64,000 bases of DNA from Nocardia asteroides. Its GTDB lineage: Bacteria > Actinomycetota > Actinomycetes > Mycobacteriales > Mycobacteriaceae. The notes under the pieces were generated by a model. That model was not told the origin of the DNA. It did no database searches and saw only the letters and a program-made list of their open reading frames with translations. Every line of letters starts with the position of its first letter. Position 1 is the first letter of the stretch. The stretch covers positions 3,100,001-3,164,000 of the forward strand of contig NZ_CP089214.1 of the NCBI RefSeq assembly GCF_021183625.1, in the 5' to 3' direction. The position numbers and the translations under genes were made by a program. This document shows, piece after piece, positions 1 to 7,464 of the stretch.

Positions 1-471
1 GCGCTCGACGCCTCCCGTCGGCGTCCAGCTCTCGGCCACGATGACCACATGTGGCTCACCGATCGCGCCGGAGAACTGGTCGCTGCTTACGCCGCTGCCA
101 GATTTCCCCTGGGAGATGGCTTGGTCCATGCCGATGCCCACACGGAGAATGTCGTCTCGACCGAGCACGGCTTCGTACTGATCGACTGGGACGGCTGCTG
201 CATCGGCCCCAGAGAGCTGGATCTGATCAGCGCTCTGCCGGATCACTTCCACGCACCGGAAGACGACCGACACCGGTTTCTCGACGTCTACGGCTATGAC
301 CTGCTGGCCTGGCCCCAGTGGCCGCTTCTTCGAGACATTGCCGAAATGCACTCATTGGGAGCGTATATCCGCCTCGCACCGGACAAGCCGCGAGCGGCCG
401 AGCAGCTTGCGGTACGGCTCGCATCCCTTCGCACCGGCGACCGGCGAATCCGTTGGTCCGCGATCTCCTGA
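1..471 (+). CDS. APH-family phosphotransferase, 3' part (5' end outside window)
   Basis: The frame is open from base 1, so this is the C-terminal part of a longer gene; the first internal Met at 49 is unlikely to be the start. The visible 156 residues carry the two catalytic motifs of the aminoglycoside/choline kinase fold: the Brenner-type loop HADAHTEN (catalytic Asp, metal-binding Asn) and LIDWDG (the DFG-like metal-binding Asp). Family members transfer phosphate from ATP to a small hydroxylated substrate in the cytoplasm. The substrate cannot be told from this fragment, so drug resistance should not be assumed. It converges on the glutamate decarboxylase gene with only four bases between the stop codons. 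Confidence 0.8.
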   Translation, partial: ALDASRRRPALGHDDHMWLTDRAGELVAAYAAARFPLGDGLVHADAHTENVVSTEHGFVLIDWDGCCIGPRELDLISALPDHFHAPEDDRHRFLDVYGYDLLAWPQWPLLRDIAEMHSLGAYIRLAPDKPRAAEQLAVRLASLRTGDRRIRWSAIS

Positions 472-475
472 AGCG

Positions 476-1864
476 TCAGGTGTGCGCGAAACCGGCGGTG
501 TCGTGCTGCGGCCGCTCCTGGGCGCGCAGCCGCGGCATGACCTCCTCGAGAGCACCGAGCAGCAACCCCGCGAGGTCGTGGGTGAAACCGTTGCGCACGA
601 CGATGCGCAGCGCCGCGAGATCTTCGCGGTCGGCCGGGAAGGTGTAGGCGGGGACCAGCCAGCCGTGTTCGCGCAGCGCCGCGGAGACGTCGAAGACCGA
701 GTAGCCGGTCTCGCCGTCGGCCAGGGTGAAGGCGAAGACCGGGAGTTCGCTGCCGTCGGTGAGCAGGCGGAACGGGCCGAGCGCGGCGATCCGCTCGGCC
801 AGCCCGGTGGCGACCTCGCGGCAGTACCGCTGGATGCGGGTGTAGCCGCCGCGGCCGAGCCGCAGGAAGGTGTAGTACTGGGCCACCACCTGGGCGCCGG
901 GGCGGGAGAAGTTGAGCGCGAAGGTCGGCATCTCGCCGCCGAGGTAGTTGACCCGGAAGATGAGGTCGTCCGGGAGCGCGGGGGTGTCGCGCCAGAGCAC
1001 CCAGCCGACGCCCGGGTAGACCAGGCCGTACTTGTGGCCGGAGGTATTGATCGAGGCGACGCGCGGGAGGCGGAAGTCCCACGCCAGGTCCGGGTCGCAG
1101 AACGGGGCGATCATCGCGCCGGAGGCGCCGTCCACGTGTACCGGGATGTCCCAGCCCTTGTCCTGCTCCAGCTGGTCGAGCGCGGCGCAGACCTCGGCGA
1201 CCGGCTCGTAGCTGCCGTCGAAGGTGGAGCCGAGGATGGCGACGACGCCGATGGTGTTCTCGTCGCAGTACGGGAGCGCGGCCTCGGCGGTGAGGTGGAA
1301 GCGGTCGCCTTCCATCGGCACCAGGCGGGGCTCGACATCCCAGTAGTTGGCGAACTTGTCCCAGCAGACCTGGACATTGCCGCCCATCACCAGGTTCGGC
1401 CGGTCGGTCGAGAGCCCGGCCGCCCGCCGCGCCTGCTGCCAGCGGCGCTTCAAGGCCAGCCCGGCGAGCATGCACGCTTCGCTCGACCCGGTCGTGGAGC
1501 AGCCGGGCGCCGTCGCCGGGTCCGGGGCATTCCACAGGTCGGCGAGCATGTGCACGCAGCGCTGCTCCAGCTCCGCGGTGCGCGGGTACTCGTCCTTGTC
1601 GATCATGTTCTTGTCGAAGCACTCGCGCATGAGCTGCTCCGCGGCCGGCTCCATCCAGGTGGTCACGAAGGTCGCCAGGTTGAGCCGGGCATTGCCGTCC
1701 AGCATGAGCTCGTCGTGCACCACCTGGTACGCGACCTCGCAGTCCAGCTCCCCCTCCGGCATCCGATCCCGCGGCACGGTGATCGGTTCCCTCGTGAACA
1801 CCGGGTTGATCGCCACCTCCGCCGGGCGGTGCGGGTGCGGGTCGGACGGGTGCGACAGCGGCAT
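476..1864 (-). CDS. gadB: Glutamate decarboxylase (PLP-dependent)
   Basis: Predicted to convert L-glutamate to GABA and CO2, consuming a proton (cytoplasmic acid resistance or GABA metabolism). The protein has 462 residues, close to the 466 of E. coli GadB. Landmarks: N-terminal INPVFTREP region, substrate/PLP region CSTTGSSEACMLAG, cofactor Asp in HVDGASGAM, and PLP-Schiff-base Lys in NTSGHKYG (about residue 278). The frame stays open upstream to 1936, but ATG 1864 is preceded by AGGCAGGAG at good spacing and begins at the conserved N-terminus, so I chose it. No GadC-type antiporter is adjacent. Confidence 0.93.
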   Translation of the reverse strand: MPLSHPSDPHPHRPAEVAINPVFTREPITVPRDRMPEGELDCEVAYQVVHDELMLDGNARLNLATFVTTWMEPAAEQLMRECFDKNMIDKDEYPRTAELEQRCVHMLADLWNAPDPATAPGCSTTGSSEACMLAGLALKRRWQQARRAAGLSTDRPNLVMGGNVQVCWDKFANYWDVEPRLVPMEGDRFHLTAEAALPYCDENTIGVVAILGSTFDGSYEPVAEVCAALDQLEQDKGWDIPVHVDGASGAMIAPFCDPDLAWDFRLPRVASINTSGHKYGLVYPGVGWVLWRDTPALPDDLIFRVNYLGGEMPTFALNFSRPGAQVVAQYYTFLRLGRGGYTRIQRYCREVATGLAERIAALGPFRLLTDGSELPVFAFTLADGETGYSVFDVSAALREHGWLVPAYTFPADREDLAALRIVVRNGFTHDLAGLLLGALEEVMPRLRAQERPQHDTAGFAHT

Positions 1865-1941
1865 AGCGGCTCCTGCCTCTCGGCCGGGCGATCCGGTGGG
1901 CCCAGCGTATCGGCAGGTCGGCGGCGTCCTCCGCATCCGCG

Positions 1942-2244
1942 CTACCCGGCGTGCCGGTCCAGGTACTCGGCGACCGCTTTGCGAATGACCTCGCTCTGCG
2001 AAACGGCTTCGCGTTCCGCGCGGGCGGCGAGGCGTTCCCGGAGGGCCGTCGGCAGGCGGACCGACTGGCCCGGTGTCTTCCCCGGCCTTACGCCTGACGG
2101 CCTGCCCTTGCGCAGGACCGTGAGGTCGACTTCCACCGGGCCGAGTACCTCCGTGTCACGGACAGGGTTCGCGGCGTAGTCGTCGGCCATGCGTTCGTAG
2201 TCGTCGGCGCTCAACCGCCGATCCGGGGCATCATCCTTGCTCAT
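1942..2244 (-). CDS. Ribbon-helix-helix antitoxin-like protein
   Basis: About 100 residues. The C-terminal third (QSVRLPTALRERLAARAEREAVSQSEVIRKAVAEYLDR, split here as beta strand QSVRLP then two helices) has the ribbon-helix-helix layout of CopG/MetJ-type antitoxins and repressors. The N-terminal half (SADDYERMADDYAANP) resembles the toxin-binding arm of such antitoxins. ATG 2244 overlaps the stop of the preceding small gene by four bases (ATGA), which indicates translational coupling and supports this start over the longer open frame. The likely role is to bind the upstream toxin and repress the pair's promoter; this is inferred from context. Confidence 0.75.
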   Translation of the reverse strand: MSKDDAPDRRLSADDYERMADDYAANPVRDTEVLGPVEVDLTVLRKGRPSGVRPGKTPGQSVRLPTALRERLAARAEREAVSQSEVIRKAVAEYLDRHAG

Positions 2245-2564
2245 GCGCGGCCCCTCCTCTCCTTGCGTTGCGGGGCGAAATCGCGGTCCGCTTCCGCGAG
2301 CAGGGCGCCGAGGCGCGTCTGCTCGACCAGTTCTCGTCGCAGCATCATCGCGTGGAAGACGATCCACTCTCCAGGATCCGCCAGGTCCGCGATGACCTCT
2401 ATCAAGGGCTCGTCCTCATCGAACTTGCCGATGAACAGGTGCGGCACCGCGCCGGGCAGACGCGGAGTCAACCTCGTACGCAGTACCGGATAGAAAACAA
2501 CGGCGCGAATCTCCTCCCCTGTGATGCCGTGACGGGTGGCGCTCGCAAGAACGGTGAGTCGCAC
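2241..2564 (-). CDS. Small toxin-like protein, first gene of a toxin-antitoxin-type pair
   Basis: A 107-residue protein starting at GTG 2564. It has the pattern H-G-I-x3-E-I-x-A-V near the N-terminus, then FIGKFDEDEPLIEVIADL and a late FHAMMLR segment. From memory this resembles small actinobacterial proteins paired with RHH antitoxins (BrnT/RelE-like fold predicted), but I cannot assign a family firmly. Toxin-first order with a four-base overlap with an RHH protein is the main argument. The upstream region is unusually AT-rich; TACACT lies six bases before the GTG, which would suit a leaderless transcript. Activity as an mRNA interferase is a guess. Confidence 0.6.
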   Translation of the reverse strand: MRLTVLASATRHGITGEEIRAVVFYPVLRTRLTPRLPGAVPHLFIGKFDEDEPLIEVIADLADPGEWIVFHAMMLRRELVEQTRLGALLAEADRDFAPQRKERRGRA

Positions 2565-2609
2565 GCGATAAGTGTATTACATTTCTGGTACGCATCACCG
2601 CCAGAGCGG

Positions 2610-3458
2610 TCAGCGGACTTTCCGCTCCAGCTCGTCCAGGCTCCACGGTGGCTCGCCGTTGTGGTCGCGGTAGGCGACGAGGCTGGGGGTCGGGCGGTCG
2701 AAGCGGCCGACGAAATTGCCTGCGGCGATGAAGATCTGGCCGGTGATGTCCTTGGCTCGGTCGGTCGCGAGGTAGAGGTAGAGCTGGGCTGCGTACTCGG
2801 GGGGTGGGGCGTCGAGGGCGCCCCGGGTGGAGAGCTCGTCGAGCATTCCGCGCTGGTTGAGGTCGTGGATTTTGGCTTCGTAGAAATCGCCGGTGGAGAG
2901 GCGGGTGCGGGCGCCGGGGCACACCACATTCGCGCGGATGCCGTGCTCGCGGAGTTCGGCGGCGATGGCGAGGGTCAGGCTGGTCACCGCGCCTTTTCCG
3001 GCCGCGTAGCCGGTGCCGCCGTAGTCGCCGAGGTAGGCGAAGGAGCTGGTGTTGACGATGGTGCCGCGGCCCTGCTCGACCATCAGCGGGGCGGCGGCGC
3101 GGCAGGTGGTGAAGACGGTTTCCAGGTGGGAGTCGAGGAGGGTGCGCCACTCCTCGGGGCGCACGGTGAGGATCGATGACCCGTCCGGCTCCGCGATGCC
3201 CGCGCAGTTGACCAGCACGTCGACGGCACCGAACTTGGCGGCGCAGGTGCCGATCAGCTGATCCGCCACGGCGGGGTCGGCGGCCGAGCCGGGGACGCCG
3301 AGAACGCCGAGCTCGGCCGAAACGCGGGCAACTACAGCGGGGTCGCGGCCATTCACCACCACCCCGGCCCCCTCCGCGGCCAGCGCGGCGGCGACGGCGC
3401 GGCCGATCCCGCTGGTACCGCCGACGACTACGGCACCGCGGCCGGTCAACTCAGCCAT
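2610..3458 (-). CDS. SDR-family oxidoreductase
   Basis: A 282-residue classical short-chain dehydrogenase/reductase. Landmarks: Rossmann motif GGTSGIGRA near residue 12 (TGxxxGIG variant), NCAG structural motif, catalytic Tyr/Lys in GYAAGKG (about Tyr151, Lys155), and CPGART after the active site. It should interconvert a hydroxyl and a ketone using NAD(P). The substrate is unknown; the setting next to an MCE gene and the sterol P450 locus suggests a lipid or steroid. ATG 3458 has GAGGAG in front. It follows the MCE gene by 15 bases, so the two are probably co-transcribed. The C-terminal 35 residues extend past the usual SDR core. Confidence 0.85.
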   Translation of the reverse strand: MAELTGRGAVVVGGTSGIGRAVAAALAAEGAGVVVNGRDPAVVARVSAELGVLGVPGSAADPAVADQLIGTCAAKFGAVDVLVNCAGIAEPDGSSILTVRPEEWRTLLDSHLETVFTTCRAAAPLMVEQGRGTIVNTSSFAYLGDYGGTGYAAGKGAVTSLTLAIAAELREHGIRANVVCPGARTRLSTGDFYEAKIHDLNQRGMLDELSTRGALDAPPPEYAAQLYLYLATDRAKDITGQIFIAAGNFVGRFDRPTPSLVAYRDHNGEPPWSLDELERKVR

Positions 3459-3473
3459 GTATCTCCTCAGAAT

Positions 3474-4682
3474 TCAGACGCCGGGCATACCGGCGAAGAG
3501 CAGGCGGAATACCGACGGCAGGTTGGGGATGACCTGCGTGGATGGCACGAAAGGCGGGCCCTCGTTGGTGTCGGTGACGATGTAGTCGGCGTGGCTGTTC
3601 GGCACCCGGTCCAGCACGCCGCTGCAGTTGGGGCCGCCGGTGGCGTTCACCTTCGGCAGGTCCTGCGGGTACTTGTAGGCGGGGGCGCCGTACATGAAGC
3701 TGGCGAAGAACGAGGCGCCCGGCTTGTTGCCGCCGAAGAGCGACTCGGCCAGCGGCATAGCGTTGTTGATCCCGACCACCAGGCAGTACAGCACCGGCTT
3801 GTACTCGAGGAGCAGTTCGGCGGTGGGGCGGAGCAGGGCGAGCGACTCGGTCAGCGCCTGCTCGTTCTCGCCGAGCACCGCGGTGCCGGTGTCGGACAAC
3901 CCGATCAGCCCGAGCAGCATGGCGTCGACGTCCTGCGAGCGCTCCGCGATGGTGCCCGCGGTGACGGTGGTGTTGTCGACGGTGCGCAGCAGGTCGGGCG
4001 CGGTATCGGCGTAGAGATCGGTCACCTGGGCGGTGGCGGCGAGGTCGCGCTCCAGCGCGGGCAGGCTGGGGTTCAGCTCGGCGAGGTAGGCGTCGGAGCG
4101 GCTGAGCAGGTCGCCGAGTTTGGCGCCGCGCCCGTCCAGCGCCTGGCCGATGGCGCTCAGGGTGGCATTGAGCTTGGCCGGTTCGACGGCGGCGAGCAGC
4201 CTGCTCAGCCGCTGGAAGAGGGTGTCGAACTCCACCGTCACGGCGGCGGCGCGCAGCAGGGTGCCCGGGCGCATGGCGGTCGGCGCGGGGTCGGAGGGGA
4301 TGACGAAGTTCACGTACTTGGCGCCGAACACGGTGGTCGAGCGGATGTCGACGGTGGCATTGCTCGGCACCAGCTGCAGCCGCTCCGGATCCACCCGCAG
4401 CTCCAGCCGCGCGGTGTCGCCGCTCGACTCGACCGAGGCCACCGAGCCGATCTCCACCCCGCGCACCCGGACCTTGGCGTCCGGATCGAGCACCAGCCCG
4501 CTGCGCGGCGCCTCGACGGTGAGCGCGACGGTGTCGGTGAACCGCCCGGCGAACAGCGCCAGCGAGACCCCGGCCACGGCTAGTAGGAGGGCGACCATCG
4601 CCAGCGCCGCCACCTTGTAGCGGATGAGCGACCAGAACACAGCAGCCTGCGTTTTTGCCGACGCTTCATTGCGTTTCTGCAC
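3474..4682 (-). CDS. MCE/MlaD-domain lipid-transport protein (orphan)
   Basis: A 402-residue Mce-family protein starting at GTG 4682, preceded by GAGAGGTGA. It has a short cytoplasmic N-terminus, one membrane segment at about residues 22-48 (rich in A, V and L), then the MlaD/MCE domain (VRVRGVEIGSVASVE, and STTVFGAKYV, a segment typical of mycobacterial Mce proteins), then a long helical region and an extracytoplasmic tail. Mce proteins form envelope channels for lipids, and mce4 imports sterols. Here there are no YrbE permeases and none of the usual six mce genes, so it must work with partners elsewhere. It diverges from CYP51 and shares the operator region at 4741-4775. Confidence 0.9.
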   Translation of the reverse strand: MQKRNEASAKTQAAVFWSLIRYKVAALAMVALLLAVAGVSLALFAGRFTDTVALTVEAPRSGLVLDPDAKVRVRGVEIGSVASVESSGDTARLELRVDPERLQLVPSNATVDIRSTTVFGAKYVNFVIPSDPAPTAMRPGTLLRAAAVTVEFDTLFQRLSRLLAAVEPAKLNATLSAIGQALDGRGAKLGDLLSRSDAYLAELNPSLPALERDLAATAQVTDLYADTAPDLLRTVDNTTVTAGTIAERSQDVDAMLLGLIGLSDTGTAVLGENEQALTESLALLRPTAELLLEYKPVLYCLVVGINNAMPLAESLFGGNKPGASFFASFMYGAPAYKYPQDLPKVNATGGPNCSGVLDRVPNSHADYIVTDTNEGPPFVPSTQVIPNLPSVFRLLFAGMPGV

Positions 4683-4715
4683 GGTTCACCTCTCGCCGGA
4701 CGAGCGCTTTCTTCC

Positions 4716-4775
4716 TTGCTTGGCCAGGTCGGTCGTAGTACTGTCCAGACAGGTGTCCATCATATGTCTGGACAG
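4716..4775 (+). promoter_or_regulatory. CYP51 promoter with overlapping TetR-type operator
   Basis: A -35 TTGCTT (4716-4721), 17-base spacer and -10 TACTGT (4739-4744) face CYP51. The operator TCCAGACA-GG-TGTCC (4744-4758) begins on the last T of the -10. It is embedded in a larger perfect inverted repeat, CTGTCCAGACA (4741-4751) and TGTCTGGACAG (4765-4775), 11-bp arms 13 bases apart. The same 15-mer, differing only at the two central bases, overlaps the promoters of the CYP123 operon and of the TetR gene at 30053. The site could also control the divergent MCE gene, for which I saw no convincing promoter. Confidence 0.7.
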
Positions 4776-4796
4776 CAACCTGGGGAAGGATTTCCG

Positions 4797-6149
4797 ATGA
4801 GTCCGGTGAAACCGCGACGGGTCTCCGGTGGCGAGCACGAGCACGGCCATCTCGAGGAGTTCCGCACCGACCCGATCGCCCTGATGAAGCGCATCCGCTC
4901 CGAGTGCGGCGACGTCGGCTCGTTCCGGCTGGCGGACAAGAAGGTGCTGCTGCTCACCGGCGCGGAGGCCAACGAGTTCTTCTTCCGCGCCGCCGACGAG
5001 GACCTGGACCAGGCCGCGGCCTACCCGTTCATGAAGCCGATCTTCGGCGAGGGCGTGGTCTTCGACGCCAGCCCGGAGCGGCGCAAGGAGATGCTGCACA
5101 ACTCCGCGCTGCGCGCCGACCAGATGCGCGGCCACGCCGCGACCATCGAGCGCGAGGTCGAGCGGATGCTGGCGAGCTGGGGCGACGAGGGCGAGATCGA
5201 CCTGCTCGAGTTCTTCGCCGAGCTGACCATCTACACCTCGTCGGCCTGTCTGATCGGCACCAAGTTCCGCGAGGAGCTGGATATCCGGTTCGCCAAGCTC
5301 TACCACGAGCTGGAGCGCGGCACCGACGCGCTGGCCTACGTCGACCCGTACCTGCCGATCGAGAGCTTCCGCATCCGCGACGAGTCGCGCGCCGCGCTGG
5401 TCGACCTGGTGCAGGGGATCATGGATCAGCGGCGGGCGAACCCGGCGGCGGGCAAGGAGGACCGGGACCTGCTCGACGTGCTGATCTCGGTCCCGGATGA
5501 CGACGGCACCCCGCGCTTCGACGCCGGCGTGATCACCGGCATCTTCATCTCGATGATGTTCGCCGGGCACCACACCACCTCGGGGACAGCGGCCTGGTCG
5601 GTGATCGAGCTGCTCCGGCACCCGGAGGTGCTCTCCGGCGTGGTGAAGGAGCTGGACGAGCTGTATGCCGACGGGTCGGCGGTGAGCTTCAACGCGCTGC
5701 GCCAGATCCCGAACCTGGAGGCGGTGCTCAAGGAGACGCTGCGGCTGCACCCGCCGCTGATCATCCTGATGCGGGTCGCGCGCGACGCCTTCGAGGTCTG
5801 CGGCACCGAGATCACCGCGGGCGACCTGGTGGCGGCCTCCCCGGCCATCTCGAACCGGCTGCCGGAGGACTTCCCGAACCCGGACTCCTTCGACCCCGGC
5901 CGCTACATCGACCCGAACCAGGAGGACCTGGTCAATCGCTGGACCTGGATCCCGTTCGGCGCGGGCAGGCACCGCTGCGTGGGAGCGGCGTTCGCGCTCA
6001 TGCAGCTCAAGGCGATCTTCTCGGTACTGCTGCGGGACTGGGAGTTCGAGATGACGCAGCCCTCGGAGAGCTACCGCAACGACCACAGCAAGATGGTGGT
6101 GCAGCTGGCCCAGCCGTGCCGGGTGCGCTACCGGCGCAGGCAGCGCTGA
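4797..6149 (+). CDS. cyp51: CYP51-family cytochrome P450 (sterol 14-alpha-demethylase)
   Basis: A 450-residue soluble P450 matching M. tuberculosis CYP51 (451 residues) almost line for line in my memory: EHGHLEEFRTDP at the start, FGEGVVFDASPERRKEML (B'/C helix), MMFAGHHTTSGT (I-helix oxygen-activation motif with His-Thr), ETLRLHPP (ExxR), and heme loop FGAGRHRCVG with the Cys at residue 394. The family removes the C14 methyl of sterols such as lanosterol or obtusifoliol. ATG 4797 was chosen for its GGAAGGA ribosome site and the match to the known N-terminus; the frame is open further upstream. The electron donor is probably the ferredoxin at 12121-12321. It is transcribed alone and ends at a strong hairpin. 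Confidence 0.95.
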   Translation: MSPVKPRRVSGGEHEHGHLEEFRTDPIALMKRIRSECGDVGSFRLADKKVLLLTGAEANEFFFRAADEDLDQAAAYPFMKPIFGEGVVFDASPERRKEMLHNSALRADQMRGHAATIEREVERMLASWGDEGEIDLLEFFAELTIYTSSACLIGTKFREELDIRFAKLYHELERGTDALAYVDPYLPIESFRIRDESRAALVDLVQGIMDQRRANPAAGKEDRDLLDVLISVPDDDGTPRFDAGVITGIFISMMFAGHHTTSGTAAWSVIELLRHPEVLSGVVKELDELYADGSAVSFNALRQIPNLEAVLKETLRLHPPLIILMRVARDAFEVCGTEITAGDLVAASPAISNRLPEDFPNPDSFDPGRYIDPNQEDLVNRWTWIPFGAGRHRCVGAAFALMQLKAIFSVLLRDWEFEMTQPSESYRNDHSKMVVQLAQPCRVRYRRRQR

Positions 6150-6157
6150 GAACAGGC

Positions 6158-6192
6158 GGGGCCCGCCGCGCGCGTGACGCGTGGCGGGCCCC
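6158..6192. terminator. Bidirectional hairpin terminator between convergent P450 genes
   Basis: GGGGCCCGCC (6158-6167) pairs with GGCGGGCCCC (6183-6192), and the stem continues inward (GCGCG against CGCGT) to about 15 pairs with a five-base loop. It lies in the 62-base gap between the stops of CYP51 (plus) and the CYP125-like gene (minus). There is no clear T-tract, which is common for actinobacterial hairpin terminators. Confidence 0.75.
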
Positions 6193-6211
6193 GTCTCGTT
6201 CCGGTTCGAGT

Positions 6212-7438
6212 TCACTCGAAGGCGACCTGCCAGCTCTTGATGCCGTTGATCCAGCCGTTGCGCAGCCGCACCGGCTCGCTCACCTCGCGCACGTGCGGCA
6301 TGACGTCCGCGATCGCATTGAACATCAGATCGATCTCCAGCCGGGCCAGATTGGCGCCGACGCAATAGTGCGTTCCGGTGCCGCCGAAGCCGACGTGCGG
6401 ATTGGGGTCGCGGCCCACGTCGAAGGTGAACGGCTCGTCGAAGCCGTCCTCGTCGAAGTTGGCCGAGCCGTAGAAGAGCCCGATCCGCTCCCCCTCCTTG
6501 ATCTGCTGGCCGCCGAGCTCCAGGTCCTGGGTGGCGGTGCGCTGGAAGACGGTGACCGGGGTGGCCCAGCGGACGATCTCGTCCGGCGCGGTCTTGGGCC
6601 GCTCGGCCTTGTACCGCTCCCACTGCTCCGGGTGGTCGACGAAAGCCTTCATGCCGTGCGTGATGGCGTTGCGGGTGGTCTCGTTGCCCGCGACGGCGAG
6701 CAGGATGACGAAGAAGCCGAATTCGTCCGAGGCCAGCCCCTCGCCGTCGATATCGGCCTGAATCAGCTCGGAGACGATGTCCTGCGCCGGGCTGGCGCGG
6801 CGCTGCTCGGCCATGTTCCAGGCGTAGCCGAGGATCTCGGCGGAGGCGACGGTCGGGTCGCCGTACTCCGGGTCGTCGTAGTTGAGCATGGCGTTGGACC
6901 AGTCGAAGACCTTCCTGCGGTCCTCCTGCGGCACGCCGAGCAGCTCGGCGATGGCCTGTAGCGGCAGCTCCACCGCGACCTGCTCGACGAAGTCGCCGCC
7001 GCCGCTCTTCTTGGCGGCGTGCACGATCCGATCGGCGCGCTCGGCCAGCGCCGCGCGCAGGCTCTCCACCGCGCGCGGGGTGAAGCCCTTGGAGATGATC
7101 CGGCGGATCTTGGAGTGCTTGGGCGGGTCCATGTTCACCAGCAGCGCGCTGGTCAGCTCCATCTGGTCGATGGTGATGTCGCCGGGGAGCCGGATGATCG
7201 AGCCCTTGCGCTGCGAGGAGTACAGCTCGGGGTGGCGCGAGATCTCCTTGATGTCGGCCAGCTTGCTGACCACCCAGTAGCCGCCGTCGAAGAAGCCGCC
7301 CGAGTTCTCGTCGGCCTGCGGGTTCCACCACACCGGCGCGGTGCGCCGCAGCATCGCGAACTCCTCGACCGGGCGGCGGCTCTCCCACAGCGCGGGATCG
7401 GTGAAGTCGAAGCCGGTGGGCAACGAGGGTGCGGACAT
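6212..7438 (-). CDS. CYP125-like cytochrome P450 (steroid C26/27-hydroxylase type)
   Basis: A 408-residue P450. LPTGFDFTDPALW, the WWN motif, LPLQAIAELLGVPQEDR, FFVILLAVAGNETTRN (I-helix), DEIVRWATPV (ExxR region), NPHVGFGGTGTHYCVGANLAR (heme loop, Cys about residue 359) and the ending NGIKSWQV closely track mycobacterial CYP125 as I remember it. CYP125 oxidises the terminal side-chain carbon of cholesterol/cholestenone to the 26-oic acid, the substrate for FadD19-type ligases; a FadD19-like gene is two genes upstream. ATG 7438 has AGGAGG five bases ahead; the longer open frame upstream belongs to the out-of-frame reductase gene. It is the last gene of the operon. The exact subfamily (CYP125, 142 or 124) is uncertain. 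Confidence 0.88.
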   Translation of the reverse strand: MSAPSLPTGFDFTDPALWESRRPVEEFAMLRRTAPVWWNPQADENSGGFFDGGYWVVSKLADIKEISRHPELYSSQRKGSIIRLPGDITIDQMELTSALLVNMDPPKHSKIRRIISKGFTPRAVESLRAALAERADRIVHAAKKSGGGDFVEQVAVELPLQAIAELLGVPQEDRRKVFDWSNAMLNYDDPEYGDPTVASAEILGYAWNMAEQRRASPAQDIVSELIQADIDGEGLASDEFGFFVILLAVAGNETTRNAITHGMKAFVDHPEQWERYKAERPKTAPDEIVRWATPVTVFQRTATQDLELGGQQIKEGERIGLFYGSANFDEDGFDEPFTFDVGRDPNPHVGFGGTGTHYCVGANLARLEIDLMFNAIADVMPHVREVSEPVRLRNGWINGIKSWQVAFE

Positions 7439-7464
7439 CTCTACCTCCTGGGGATACGTGGAGC

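Noticed and set aside
294..1622. Alternative 442-residue frame on the minus strand
   Set aside because: It overlaps the clearly real glutamate decarboxylase gene in another frame and is low-complexity Arg/Pro/Ala sequence.
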